A stretch of 64,000 nucleotides of DNA from Paraburkholderia phenoliruptrix (lineage in GTDB: Bacteria > Pseudomonadota > Gammaproteobacteria > Burkholderiales > Burkholderiaceae). Made by a program: the position numbers and the translations under genes. The DNA lies in the NCBI RefSeq assembly GCF_902859825.1, contig NZ_CADIKB010000007.1, positions 161,933 to 225,932 of the forward strand, written 5' to 3'. The notes below the pieces were generated by a model. That model was not told the DNA's origin. It made no database searches and worked only from the letters and a program-made list of their open reading frames with translations. Position 1 is the first letter of the stretch; the number at the start of each line of letters is the position of its first letter. Of this stretch, positions 24,017-34,844 are shown piece after piece.

Positions 24017-26121
24017 CCATGCGCGCCATCTATCAAAATGAAGTCGCCGAATGCGGCTACGCGTGCCTGGCCATGGTTCTGTCGCACTTCGGCCGCGCTG
24101 TGGAGGTGCGCGAGTTGCAGGCGTTCAGGCCCATCTCGGCGAACGGTTTGACGCTCATGGACCTGTACGACGTCGCGGTCGAATTCGGTCTCGCAGTGCA
24201 GGCGTACCGTTTTGACGCCGGCGACTTGCCGGCCATCAAACGCAGTTCGATCCTGCACTTCGGCGGCGCGCATTTCGTGGTGTTCGAGAAGTGCGCTCGC
24301 GGCTACGTGCAGGTTATCGACCCGGCGAGCGGCCGGCGGCGCATCGCCATGGACACCTTCGTCGCGAATGTGTCCGGCTATCTGCTCGAATGCGCGGCCA
24401 CGCCGGACATGCCGCGCGTGCGCAGCAGGTCGCGCGTGCCGCAGGCGCTCGCTCGGGTGCGCTCGCTCAATCCGCAACTCGCCGCCCAGATCGCGAAGGT
24501 CATGTTCGTCGCGCTCGGCAGCCAGTTCGCGATCCTCGCCATGCCGTATCTCGGCAACCTGCTGCTCGACGACGTAGTGGCCGCCGACAACCTCAATCTG
24601 CTGAACGTGCTCATGCTGACGTTCGGCGGCATCTTCGCGACAGGTGCGTTGAGCCAATACGTGCAGACTTATCTCGTCGAGCTTCTGCACGGTTTCGTGC
24701 AGATGAACATGACCGAGGGCATCGTCGCAAAATTGTTGCGCAACCCGATCCCGTATTTCGAGAAGCGCCACGTCGGCGATCTGTTCGCGCGAGTCAAGGC
24801 GCAGGACGAAATCAGCGTTTTCTCGACGCGCACGGCGATCTCGGCGGCCATCGACATCGCCGTCGGCATGCTCGCTCTGGCGTTGATGCTGGTGCAAAGC
24901 CCGCAACTGACGCTGATTGCGTTGTTGATCTTCATGATCTACGTGGCGGTGGCTTTTGCGCTTTTTGCGCGCATGCGCGACACCCATGCGCTCGTCCTCG
25001 AAGAATCGGCGCGCTGTGACGACACGCTCATTGAAACGATTCGCGCGGCGTCGCTCATTAAACTGTCGCAGGGCGAGACGCGGCGTACCGCAATGTTCAT
25101 GACGAAATACCGCGCATACATCGCGGCGCTCGTGCAGAACAGCCGGCTCGCAAGCGCACGCGACGCGATTCTGAAGCTGATCGACTATGCGGACATGATC
25201 GCGGTGAGCTGGTTCGCCGCGCGCCTGATGCTGGGCGGTGCCATCTCCGTCGGTGTGTTCTATTCGTTTTTGATTTACAAGTCGTTGCTGTCGGAGCGCT
25301 TTGCCCGGGCCGTCAACGCGGCGTTCGACTATTTCATGCTGAGTGTGCCGGTCGCGCGCGTGAGCGATATCGTCGATTGCGAGGCGGAGCGCTATACGCC
25401 GCCGGCCGACCTGCATAAGGCCGTCGAGGTGCGCAGATTCGAGCGCATCGACGTGCGCGGCATCACGTTTCGTTACGGCGTGTCCGATCAGCCTGTGCTG
25501 AAAGACGCGAGCATCGTGATTCGCAGGGGCGACAAGATCGTGATCACCGGCGCGTCGGGAAGCGGCAAGTCGACGCTCTTCAAACTGCTGGCGGCGGCCG
25601 AGCCGCTGCAGGAGGGCGAGATCGCGTTGAATGGGATCGCCGCTGCGAATCTCAGTGTCGACGAAATCCGCCGGCATGCGGTTCACATGCGACAAGGCGA
25701 TCTGATCCTGCATGGCTCGATTGCGGACAATGTGTCGCTTTTCAGCGGCAATGCCGACGAAGCGCGGATTCACGCGTTGTTGGACGACGTCGGCCTGCTC
25801 GCCGATGTCATGCGTTTGCCGATGCGCACGCGCACGGTGATCAGCGACACGATCGCCAATATTTCCGCGGGTCAGCGCCAGCGTCTGCTGCTTGCGCGCG
25901 CGTTGTACCAGCAGCGCGAATTGCTGCTGCTCGACGAGCCGACTTCCAATCTCGATCCCGCGTCGGCGCGGCGTGTCGTCGACTTGCTGCTGCGTCTGGA
26001 TCGCACGGTCGTGGTCATCACGCATGACATGGCGCTGGCAGCGGCGTTCGGCACGCGTTATCGGCTGGTCGACGGCCAACTGCTCTGCGAGGCTCGCGAG
26101 GGAGTGCTGGTGGATGAATAA
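24013..26121 (+). CDS. Peptidase-containing ABC exporter (C39 bacteriocin/microcin type)
   Basis: The protein has 702 residues. The N-terminal C39 peptidase domain has all catalytic residues: Q8 (oxyanion hole), C14 in AECGYACLAM, H87 in GGAHFVVFEK and D103 in VIDPASG, so it should cut after the Gly-Gly of the leader. Membrane spans occupy about residues 150-420. The ATPase domain has Walker A GASGSGKST (about 512), signature SAGQRQR (about 616, with Ala for the usual first Gly), Walker B LLLLDEPTSNLD (about 636) and the switch His in ITHDMA. It is the CvaB-like step that trims and exports the peptide. ATG 24013 overlaps the adaptor stop (ATGA); ATG 24019 is the alternative. Confidence 0.92.
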   Translation: MTMRAIYQNEVAECGYACLAMVLSHFGRAVEVRELQAFRPISANGLTLMDLYDVAVEFGLAVQAYRFDAGDLPAIKRSSILHFGGAHFVVFEKCARGYVQVIDPASGRRRIAMDTFVANVSGYLLECAATPDMPRVRSRSRVPQALARVRSLNPQLAAQIAKVMFVALGSQFAILAMPYLGNLLLDDVVAADNLNLLNVLMLTFGGIFATGALSQYVQTYLVELLHGFVQMNMTEGIVAKLLRNPIPYFEKRHVGDLFARVKAQDEISVFSTRTAISAAIDIAVGMLALALMLVQSPQLTLIALLIFMIYVAVAFALFARMRDTHALVLEESARCDDTLIETIRAASLIKLSQGETRRTAMFMTKYRAYIAALVQNSRLASARDAILKLIDYADMIAVSWFAARLMLGGAISVGVFYSFLIYKSLLSERFARAVNAAFDYFMLSVPVARVSDIVDCEAERYTPPADLHKAVEVRRFERIDVRGITFRYGVSDQPVLKDASIVIRRGDKIVITGASGSGKSTLFKLLAAAEPLQEGEIALNGIAAANLSVDEIRRHAVHMRQGDLILHGSIADNVSLFSGNADEARIHALLDDVGLLADVMRLPMRTRTVISDTIANISAGQRQRLLLARALYQQRELLLLDEPTSNLDPASARRVVDLLLRLDRTVVVITHDMALAAAFGTRYRLVDGQLLCEAREGVLVDE

Positions 26122-27622
26122 GCGCGCGTTGACAGGTGCATTCGTCATGCTCGCCACGGTGGCCTATGGCGGAGCCGCCGCTGCAGTGGACCTGCTTGGC
26201 GTCGTCGAGCGGAGCACCGATCATGACGCCGATCTCGCGGCGTTTCGGGCGGGTTCGAGAGCGGCGGGGCAAGCCGTGCCGAAAGCGCGCGCTGCGCTCC
26301 TGCCGCAGGTGGTGGGTGGGTGGGGGCGGGCCTACAACAGTGTGGTGACGGAAGGCCTCCCCAACACCCACTACTGGCAAAGCGGATGGACCGTCGTGCT
26401 CACCCAGCCTGTGTTCGACTGGAGCAAATGGACGACGTACAGGCAGGCGGACTTCGTCGCGGCGCGCGGCGCGGTGGACTTCGCGCGTGCGAGGCAAGCA
26501 GTCATTTTGCGGGCAGTAGAGGCATACTTCGACGAACTTGCTGCCGAAGACGAAGTGACGCGCGCGAACGATTACGCGGCCACGCTCGATCTGCACCTGA
26601 GCGAGCTGGCCCGCAAGCGGCGGGCGGGAGAGGCGACGGTCATCGACGTGCGGGACGCCGAAGCGGCACGCGCGCAGGCACAATCGCAACAACAGGATGC
26701 GCACGACGACGTGCAATTAAAGCGGCTGGTGCTCGAGCACCTCACCGGAGAGCCGTTCGAGGCGCTCTCGCGTGTTTCGGAGGCCGCCGGCCTGCCGGGA
26801 CTCAGTCCGCCGGATGTCGAAAGCTGGGCCTCCCAGGCGGCGGCCCACGACTACACCGTGCAACAGAAGCAGGTCGATCAGCGTATTGCCGAGCTTGAGG
26901 TGGAGAAGGCGCGCGCGGCGCGGCTGCCGGTCGTCAGTCTGACGGCGAGCCACACGCCGGCTGGCGCTGCGTCGGGCTATATGCGTCCCACGACGACCAC
27001 GACGGCGATGCTGTCGGTGACCATCCCCATTTTCGAGGGCGGCGCGAACACCGCGACAATCGACGAAAAACTGGCACTGCAGGATAAGGCTCAAGACGAG
27101 CTGGTCGCGGCGACCCGTACAGCGGGCGCGACCGCCCGCGAATACTGGTCGCGCTTTCATGCCGGCGTCGCGCGGGTCGACGTGCTGTCGCGTGTGGTGC
27201 AGAGTTCGCAGGCAGCGTTGGATGCAACCAAGGTCGGCTATCGCGTGGGCAGCCGTGCAAGTACGGATGTGTTGCGGGCCTCGGAGGCTTATTTCGCGAA
27301 TCGGCGCGATTTGATTCGTGCGCGCTATGCAACCGTGATGGCGCTGCTTCAGTTGAAGGCAGCCGCCGCAAGTCTCGACGTCGACGAGATCGCGCGCGTC
27401 AATGAGCTGTTGCTGAATGGGACGGTGGGCGGTGGGAGAGTGGCGGATGCCGAGGCGGGCCGAAAGCCGGCCAGCGCGGAAGTGAAGCAGGTGGTGGTGC
27501 CCGCAGACGCGCGTCATTCGGCGCCCGTCACGAATACGCAACCGGCGTTGGCGGAAACGGACGCGCGACGGCCAAAGTTCGACGCGGACGTGTTGCGGGC
27601 ACTAACGGCTATTCGTCAGTGA
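26114..27622 (+). CDS. TolC-family outer membrane channel of peptide exporter
   Basis: The protein has 502 residues. Signal peptide MNKRALTGAFVMLATVAYGG is followed by two repeats of the outer membrane efflux fold, with long Ala/Gln-rich helices (ARQAVILRAVEAYFDELAAED, AQAQSQQQDAHDDV, and later YRVGSRASTDVLRASEAYF and the second hairpin). This is the layout of TolC/TprA channels in type I secretion. The start overlaps the exporter gene by eight bases, which shows translational coupling. A dedicated channel inside the cluster means the export route from cytoplasm to outside is complete. The last 60 residues are polar and probably disordered. Confidence 0.88.
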   Translation: MNKRALTGAFVMLATVAYGGAAAAVDLLGVVERSTDHDADLAAFRAGSRAAGQAVPKARAALLPQVVGGWGRAYNSVVTEGLPNTHYWQSGWTVVLTQPVFDWSKWTTYRQADFVAARGAVDFARARQAVILRAVEAYFDELAAEDEVTRANDYAATLDLHLSELARKRRAGEATVIDVRDAEAARAQAQSQQQDAHDDVQLKRLVLEHLTGEPFEALSRVSEAAGLPGLSPPDVESWASQAAAHDYTVQQKQVDQRIAELEVEKARAARLPVVSLTASHTPAGAASGYMRPTTTTTAMLSVTIPIFEGGANTATIDEKLALQDKAQDELVAATRTAGATAREYWSRFHAGVARVDVLSRVVQSSQAALDATKVGYRVGSRASTDVLRASEAYFANRRDLIRARYATVMALLQLKAAAASLDVDEIARVNELLLNGTVGGGRVADAEAGRKPASAEVKQVVVPADARHSAPVTNTQPALAETDARRPKFDADVLRALTAIRQ

Positions 27623-27732
27623 GCGTCGGCAAGCCGCTCAAAGTAAGGCGTGTCTTGGGCACGCCCTGTATCCGCACGGCGCGCTCGATCTGCAAGTCGA
27701 CGCGTTCTCAACGGGAATCCGGCGTCACCACG

Positions 27733-27764
27733 AAAAAACCCCGCCCGGCTGGCGCCGTCGGGGT
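27733..27764 (-). terminator. Rho-independent terminator of ssrA
   Basis: On the minus strand ACCCCG / CGGGGT forms the base of a GC-rich hairpin followed by six T. It lies about 70 bases beyond the mature tmRNA 3' end. Confidence 0.75.
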
Positions 27765-27788
27765 CTTCGTCAATGCGCTTCCCACGGC

Positions 27789-27818
27789 AGTGCCGCGCAG
27801 TGCCGCGGAGTGCCGTTT
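27789..27818. repeat. Three short direct repeats between tmRNA and its terminator
   Basis: AGTGCCGC(G) is repeated three times with a 10-base period (27789, 27799, 27809), just outside the mature 3' end of ssrA. It lies in the trailer that must be trimmed. Its purpose is unknown. Confidence 0.5.
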
Positions 27819-27832
27819 TACTGCAAGGTGTC

Positions 27833-28202
27833 TGGTGGAGGCGGCGGGAATCGAACCCGCGTCCAGAAGCACTCTACGACCAGTTCTACATGTTTAGTTC
27901 TGTCTTTTAATTTAACCGCAGTGACGCGGACGAACACGCTGCACTACGGCGATTCACTAGATTTTCGACCCGGACGTCGTGACTCCGTCAAGGCTTAACT
28001 GACGTATATGACCTCTGTCGGTATGGCTACCGGTCTTGCGACACTAGCCCGTCAGTGAACTAGGCAGAGGACGGCGGCCCTTAGGCTGCCAGTGCGAACG
28101 TATCGTCGTTTGCAGTTACGTTTTTCCCATTGATTAACGAGGTGACGGGTCCTCGACATGCCCTAGCCGCTTCGCAACCCCTGTCGAAACCAGGTCGCCC
28201 CC
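27833..28202 (-). ncRNA. ssrA: Transfer-messenger RNA (tmRNA)
   Basis: The RNA is about 370 bases. The 5' end GGGGGCG pairs over seven positions (one G-U) with CGCCTCC before an encoded ACCA at the 3' end. The T-arm GGTTCGATTCC is present. The resume frame at 28081-28113 (minus strand) reads ANDDTFALAA then stop, a hydrophobic degradation tag typical of betaproteobacteria. tmRNA with SmpB rescues stalled ribosomes and tags the incomplete protein for ClpXP-type proteases. The 3' end faces the peptide-export cluster. A TAAAAT/TATACG-rich stretch around 28230-28245 is the likely promoter. Confidence 0.95.
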
Positions 28203-28376
28203 GCGGTTCGTTGCTCGGAACTTCGAGCCAACGTATATTTTACAATAATTTGACGGCCCTGTCTCGCCCTTGTCTCGTCCCTGTCTCGGTCGAGCTTGCG
28301 TCTGTGCCGGCAGCGCTGCTGCCACAGGCGAGCCACCTACGACGGGCGGCCGGTCGGGCGCCATGTGTCGACAAAC

Positions 28377-29090
28377 TCAGCCGATATCGCGCAACAGCCG
28401 CTGCAGCTCGGCGGGCGACTGCACGACATGCTGCGCGTGCCATTGTGTGGGCGGAATGTCGTCGCCGCAATAGCCGTAGGCCGCCGCCACCGTCTTCATG
28501 CCGGCTGCAAAACCTGCCTGGACGTCGCGCAAATCGTCGCCGACATAGACGATGCGCTCGGCCGCGGTGTCGAGCGCGCGCGCCCCATACAGCAAGGGCG
28601 CGGGATGGGGCTTGGAGTGCGGCGTCGTGTCGCCGCTGACCACGCAGCCCGCGCGCTCTTCAAGACCGAGTTGCGCGATCAGCGGCTCCGTGAGCCGTGC
28701 GACCTTGTTCGTGACGATGCCCCAGCGCACGCCGCGTGCGTCGAGTTCGTCCAGCAGCTCAGGGATGCCCGGAAAGAGCGTCGTTTCGATGCAAAGATCG
28801 GCTTCGTAGTTGGCGAGAAATTCCTCGCGCATCGACGCAAACTCGTGGTGGTCCGGCCTGATGCCGAACCCGCCGCAGATCAGTCCGCGCGCGCCCGCCG
28901 ACGCCAGCGGCCGCAGCTTTTCGAGCGGCACCATTTCCAGCCCGCGATCGTGACGCATCTTGTTGACGGCCGCAGCCAGGTCGGGCGCAGTGTCGGCAAG
29001 CGTACCGTCCAGATCGAACAGCACGGCATGGCAAAGACCAAGCCCATCTTCATTGTCTTCGCGCTGGGGCAGGGGCGTGGGGTCGCTCAT
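28377..29090 (-). CDS. gph: Phosphoglycolate phosphatase (HAD superfamily)
   Basis: The HAD hydrolase has 237 residues. Motif I FDLDGTLADT carries the nucleophilic Asp, motif II is VTNKVARL, and motifs III/IV are HSKPHPAPLL and YVGDDLRDVQAG. The helical cap domain (PDLAAAVNKMRHDRGLEM) is of the Gph type. It dephosphorylates 2-phosphoglycolate from DNA repair or photorespiration-like side reactions in the cytoplasm. It follows ubiG by 28 bases, the same order as in many proteobacteria, and probably shares its transcript. Confidence 0.92.
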   Translation of the reverse strand: MSDPTPLPQREDNEDGLGLCHAVLFDLDGTLADTAPDLAAAVNKMRHDRGLEMVPLEKLRPLASAGARGLICGGFGIRPDHHEFASMREEFLANYEADLCIETTLFPGIPELLDELDARGVRWGIVTNKVARLTEPLIAQLGLEERAGCVVSGDTTPHSKPHPAPLLYGARALDTAAERIVYVGDDLRDVQAGFAAGMKTVAAAYGYCGDDIPPTQWHAQHVVQSPAELQRLLRDIG

Positions 29091-29118
29091 TGATTCGGTC
29101 TTATCGGCGTTAGGCGGA

Positions 29119-29817
29119 TTATGCGTCGCGACGGCACGCGAGCATGTAATTCACGCTCGTGTCCGCGGAAAGCGCGAAGTGCTTGGAGAGCGGGTTATAC
29201 ACAATACCCTTGATGTCCGTCGTGCGCAGGCCCGCCGCGCGTACGAAGCCCGCGAGTTCCGACGGGCGGATGAAACGTGCGTAGTCGTGCGTGCCCTTGG
29301 GCAGCATCCGCGCAATGTACTCGGCGCCGATCACCGCAAAGAGATAAGACTTCACGTTGCGGTTGAGCGTGGAGAAGAACACCCAGCCGCCCGGTTTCAC
29401 GAGCGTCTTGCATGCCTCGACGATCGCCGACGGTTGCGGCACGTGCTCCAGCATTTCCATGCAGGTCACGACGTCGTAGGTGCCCGGTTCACGAGCAGCG
29501 AGCGCTTCGGCGGCGATTTCCTCGTAACTAACGGTTACACCACTTTCAAGGCTGTGAAGATCCGCGACGCCGAGCGCCTCGCTCGACAGGTCGATGCCTT
29601 TCACATCCGCGCCTAATCCCGCCATGGATTCCGAGAGAATCCCCCCGCCACAGCCAATGTCCAGCACGCGTTTGCCGGCGAGATGGGCGTGGGCGTCGAT
29701 CCAGTTCAGGCGCACGGGGTTGAGTTCGTGCAGCGGTTTGAATTCGGCGTTCGGGTCCCACCAACGATGCGCGAGGTCGCTGAATTTCTGCAGTTCGTGG
29801 GGATCGGCGTTGGTCAT
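29119..29817 (-). CDS. ubiG: Ubiquinone biosynthesis O-methyltransferase
   Basis: The SAM-dependent methyltransferase has 232 residues and performs both O-methylations in ubiquinone synthesis. SAM-binding motif I is [20 protein letters not shown], with the acidic ribose-binding residue in [32 protein letters not shown] is a diagnostic UbiG N-terminus and VFFSTLNRN a conserved C-terminal block. The start at 29817 is set by the family opening [12 protein letters not shown]; the frame is open upstream. First gene of ubiG-gph. Confidence 0.95.
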   Translation of the reverse strand: MTNADPHELQKFSDLAHRWWDPNAEFKPLHELNPVRLNWIDAHAHLAGKRVLDIGCGGGILSESMAGLGADVKGIDLSSEALGVADLHSLESGVTVSYEEIAAEALAAREPGTYDVVTCMEMLEHVPQPSAIVEACKTLVKPGGWVFFSTLNRNVKSYLFAVIGAEYIARMLPKGTHDYARFIRPSELAGFVRAAGLRTTDIKGIVYNPLSKHFALSADTSVNYMLACRRDA

Positions 29818-29964
29818 GGCGAAGCGGCCTCGATGAGAGCGGTGAGCGGGCGCTCGAGGATAAACCCGGAGTATATAGGGGAGGGGCCGGGGCGGCAAAA
29901 TGCCGCCGGGGCACTGGCGGCGGGCGGCTCGCCTGGCGCTGAACGGCTCCCGGTCACCAGGCAA

Positions 29965-29992
29965 TAAAAAAGCCCCGCCGAAGCGGGGCTTT
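29965..29992 (-). terminator. Rho-independent terminator of the OmpA-like gene
   Basis: The perfect 10-bp stem AAAGCCCCGC / GCGGGGCTTT has loop CGAA and continues into a T run on the minus strand (TTTTTTATT), 20 bases after the gene. Confidence 0.88.
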
Positions 29993-30012
29993 CGATACTG
30001 CGCAGAGGTAGC

Positions 30013-30660
30013 TTACTGCTTCGAAGTACCGACAACTTCGACTTCCACGCGACGATCCGGTGCGAGGCAGGCGATGAGTTGCTTGCGGTTCTTCTGGTTG
30101 CAGCCGGTCGTGACCGGGTTGCGCTTGCCCTTGCCTTCCGTGTAGATACGGTTGGATTCGATGCCCTTGCTGACCAGGTATGCCTTCACAGCTTGAGCGC
30201 GACGCAGCGACAGACGGTCGTTGTACTTGTCCGAACCGATGCGGTCCGTGTAACCCGTTGCCACGACGACTTCGAGGTTCAGGCCTTGGATCTTCGATGC
30301 CAGGTCGTCCAGCTTTTCCTTGCCGGCCGGCTTCAGGATAGCCTTGTCGAAGTCGAACAGTGCGTCAGCCTGATACGTGATCTTCTGGCTGGTGATAGCC
30401 GGTGCCGGTGCGACCGGAGCCGGCGGCGTCGGAGCCTGGGCGACCAGTGCGCCGTCGCACTTGGCGTTAGCCGTTGCCGGCGTCCAGAATGCATCGCGCC
30501 AGCAAAGCTCGTTCGTGCCGTTCATCCACACGTATTCGCCAGTACCATTTACCCAGTTGTCATTGGTAGCTTGTCGCGACGCCGGCACCGACTGTGCCAT
30601 GGCGGATGCAGCCATAACCGCGGTAGCTGCAATGAACGCGAGCTTTGAAAGTTTATTCAT
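30013..30660 (-). CDS. OmpA-family outer membrane/peptidoglycan-binding protein
   Basis: The protein has 215 residues. A signal peptide (FIAATAVMAASAMA) is followed by an N-terminal part with VWMNGTNELCWRDAFWTPATA and two Cys likely paired. A Pro/Ala hinge (APTPPAPVAPAPA) precedes the OmpA/Pal peptidoglycan-binding domain: ADALFDFDKAILKPAGKEKLDDLA, ATGYTDRIGSDKYNDRLSLRRAQAVKAYL and KGKRNPVTTGC...CLAPDRRVEVEV. It is shorter than E. coli OmpA and lacks the eight-strand barrel, so it probably anchors the envelope rather than forms a pore. AGGAG sits just before the ATG. Confidence 0.9.
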   Translation of the reverse strand: MNKLSKLAFIAATAVMAASAMAQSVPASRQATNDNWVNGTGEYVWMNGTNELCWRDAFWTPATANAKCDGALVAQAPTPPAPVAPAPAITSQKITYQADALFDFDKAILKPAGKEKLDDLASKIQGLNLEVVVATGYTDRIGSDKYNDRLSLRRAQAVKAYLVSKGIESNRIYTEGKGKRNPVTTGCNQKNRKQLIACLAPDRRVEVEVVGTSKQ

Positions 30661-30736
30661 ATTTCTCCTCTCGAAATTGAGATTACCGCAGGTTTACTGC
30701 GAGCCTGTTGACGAAGACAAGTCATACATTGCTCGA

Positions 30737-30742
30737 AGTATA
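30737..30742 (-). promoter_or_regulatory. Predicted extended -10 promoter of the OmpA-like gene
   Basis: On the minus strand TGTTATACT (extended -10: TG-N-TATACT) lies 77 bases upstream of the start codon. The -35 region is poor, as is common with extended -10 promoters. The remainder of the 476-base gap 30661-31136 holds the gyrA promoter region on the other side. I see no gene in it. Confidence 0.45.
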
Positions 30743-31136
30743 ACATTGGTGCGGAACAAAAAACGCTGTGTCTAGACTTCGAGCAGTGTCTGACTCTTTG
30801 TGCGTTGGCATTTTGCCATATCGTTCCCTTCCGACGATAAAAAAATCCGCCCCCGATCAAATCCCCCTCCAATTGTGGTGCATGCGCAACACCGCAATCG
30901 CCCGGAGCGTCCCGCCAGTCATGGCTGAGCGGCGAATTGCCCTACGCACGAATCGAGCCTGACCGACACAAAAAACGCCCCTTGCGGAACTTTTTCGAGG
31001 CGGTCTGCTAATAGGTATACGTCTGCCCGCAGGGTCGGGATTGGCGGCATGTTAGAATCGCGTGATGCGTTGCGTCTGCAATGCTTACGCGAAGGTGTCG
31101 GGTTCTCGCTGCCTTCGCACGTAAAAGATACGGATA

Positions 31137-33773
<2,637 letters not shown>

Positions 33774-33828
33774 TCCGCGGTTTTGGCTTCGCGCTCGGTA
33801 CTGATTGAAAGCTCTGCGGGACAGAACG

Positions 33829-33850
33829 GCGTGTCGGGCCGACACGCTTT
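33829..33850 (+). terminator. Possible weak terminator after gyrA
   Basis: Inverted repeat GCGTGTCGG / CCGACACGC with a one-base centre is followed by only three T. It may be a terminator or simply an mRNA 3' end hairpin. Confidence 0.4.
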
Positions 33851-33894
33851 CCGCGCGGCTGGCGGTTCAAGTTAATTTCTATTAGGGAGTAATG

Positions 33895-34497
33895 ATGCAG
33901 AAACGATTCAAACAACTGGCGTTGCTGGCTGCCGTCGTGCCGACCTTTGCCATGGCTCAAGCACTTCAGAGCCAGGCTCCGTCGGCGCCGGCTGCTGCCG
34001 CGGCACCGGTTGATCCGGCCAAGCAGGCTGCCATCAAGGACCTGCTGGACGCAATCGACGCACAGAAGCTCGTGGGCGCAATCGGCAACAGCGCGCAAAT
34101 GCAGGCAAAGCAGCTCGTCCCGGCTATCCTGTCGGACGCGCTGAGCGAAAACAAGACGATGACGGACAAGCAGAAGCAGGCTTCCGTCCCGACGCTGCAA
34201 AAGAACGCAGTGCCGAAGCTGGTTGACGGCGCGGGTCAGGTCTTCGCGACGGACGGCTTCCGCCAGGACGCCATGCAGGCTCAGTACGACGCGTACGCAA
34301 AGTACTACAGCACGTCGGAAATCAAGGATCTGACGGCTTTCTACAAGAGCCCGACCGGCCGCAAGTTCATCCAGGTTCAGGACCAGGTTGGCCGCGACGT
34401 CGTCAACGGCTTGATGCAGAAGTACATGCCGCAATCGATCAAGGCAACGCGTGACCAGGCCGACAAGGAAGTCGCTTCGGTCAAGCCGGCTAAGTAA
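33895..34497 (+). CDS. DUF2059 domain secreted protein
   Basis: The protein has 200 residues. Signal peptide QLALLAAVVPTFAMA is followed by an Ala/Pro linker and a helical DUF2059 domain (AIKDLLDAIDAQKLVGAIGNSAQMQAK; YDAYAKYYSTSEIKDLTAFYKSPTGRKFIQ). The family is periplasmic and uncharacterised. Two ATG codons adjoin (33892 and 33895). AGGGAG is two bases before the first and five before the second, so the second is preferred. It ends in a strong terminator and is separate from serC. Confidence 0.85.
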   Translation: MQKRFKQLALLAAVVPTFAMAQALQSQAPSAPAAAAAPVDPAKQAAIKDLLDAIDAQKLVGAIGNSAQMQAKQLVPAILSDALSENKTMTDKQKQASVPTLQKNAVPKLVDGAGQVFATDGFRQDAMQAQYDAYAKYYSTSEIKDLTAFYKSPTGRKFIQVQDQVGRDVVNGLMQKYMPQSIKATRDQADKEVASVKPAK

Positions 34498-34594
34498 GCC
34501 TCAGGCGAAAGCCGCGCGGATACCGCGCTGGCGCGCCACCGGTGGTCCGATTTCAGGGCCGCCGAGTTTGGCGGGTTAGCGGGGACAATGCGAT

Positions 34595-34635
34595 AATGGC
34601 CGTTTGCGCATGTGCGCAAGCGGCCATTGTTTTTT
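34595..34635 (+). terminator. Strong Rho-independent terminator after DUF2059 gene
   Basis: The 15-bp stem AATGGCCGTTTGCGC / GCGCAAGCGGCCATT (one G-U) with loop ATGT is followed by GTTTTTT. It isolates the DUF2059 gene from serC. The rest of the 347-base gap carries the repeats at 34769 and the serC leader. Confidence 0.85.
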
Positions 34636-34768
34636 CGGCGCTCAATTGTCGACGCCGGCGGCTCAAAACACGGCTGCGATTGCCGACAGTCGCAGCCACC
34701 CGGGTGGTTATTCGCGTCGGCTGAAACATGGCCGTTTTCCCGCAGCGTCTTTGCGCGGCGGCCGCTTT

Positions 34769-34804
34769 ACCGATTCAACGGACTCAACCGATTCAGCGAC
34801 TCGT
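34769..34804. repeat. Degenerate 9-base tandem repeats upstream of serC
   Basis: ACCGATTCA, ACGGACTCA, ACCGATTCA and GCGACTCGT follow each other with a 9-base period, ending 40 bases before the serC start. They may be a binding site array or slippage product in the leader. Confidence 0.5.
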
Positions 34805-34844
34805 GCGCGACTTTTCGTATTCGCGCCGCTTTCAGGATCTCACG

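Noticed and set aside
23857..26157. Open frame of 766 codons on the minus strand across the C39 exporter gene
   Set aside because: Antisense shadow with the same Arg/His-rich composition; the plus-strand frame has clear ABC exporter and peptidase motifs.
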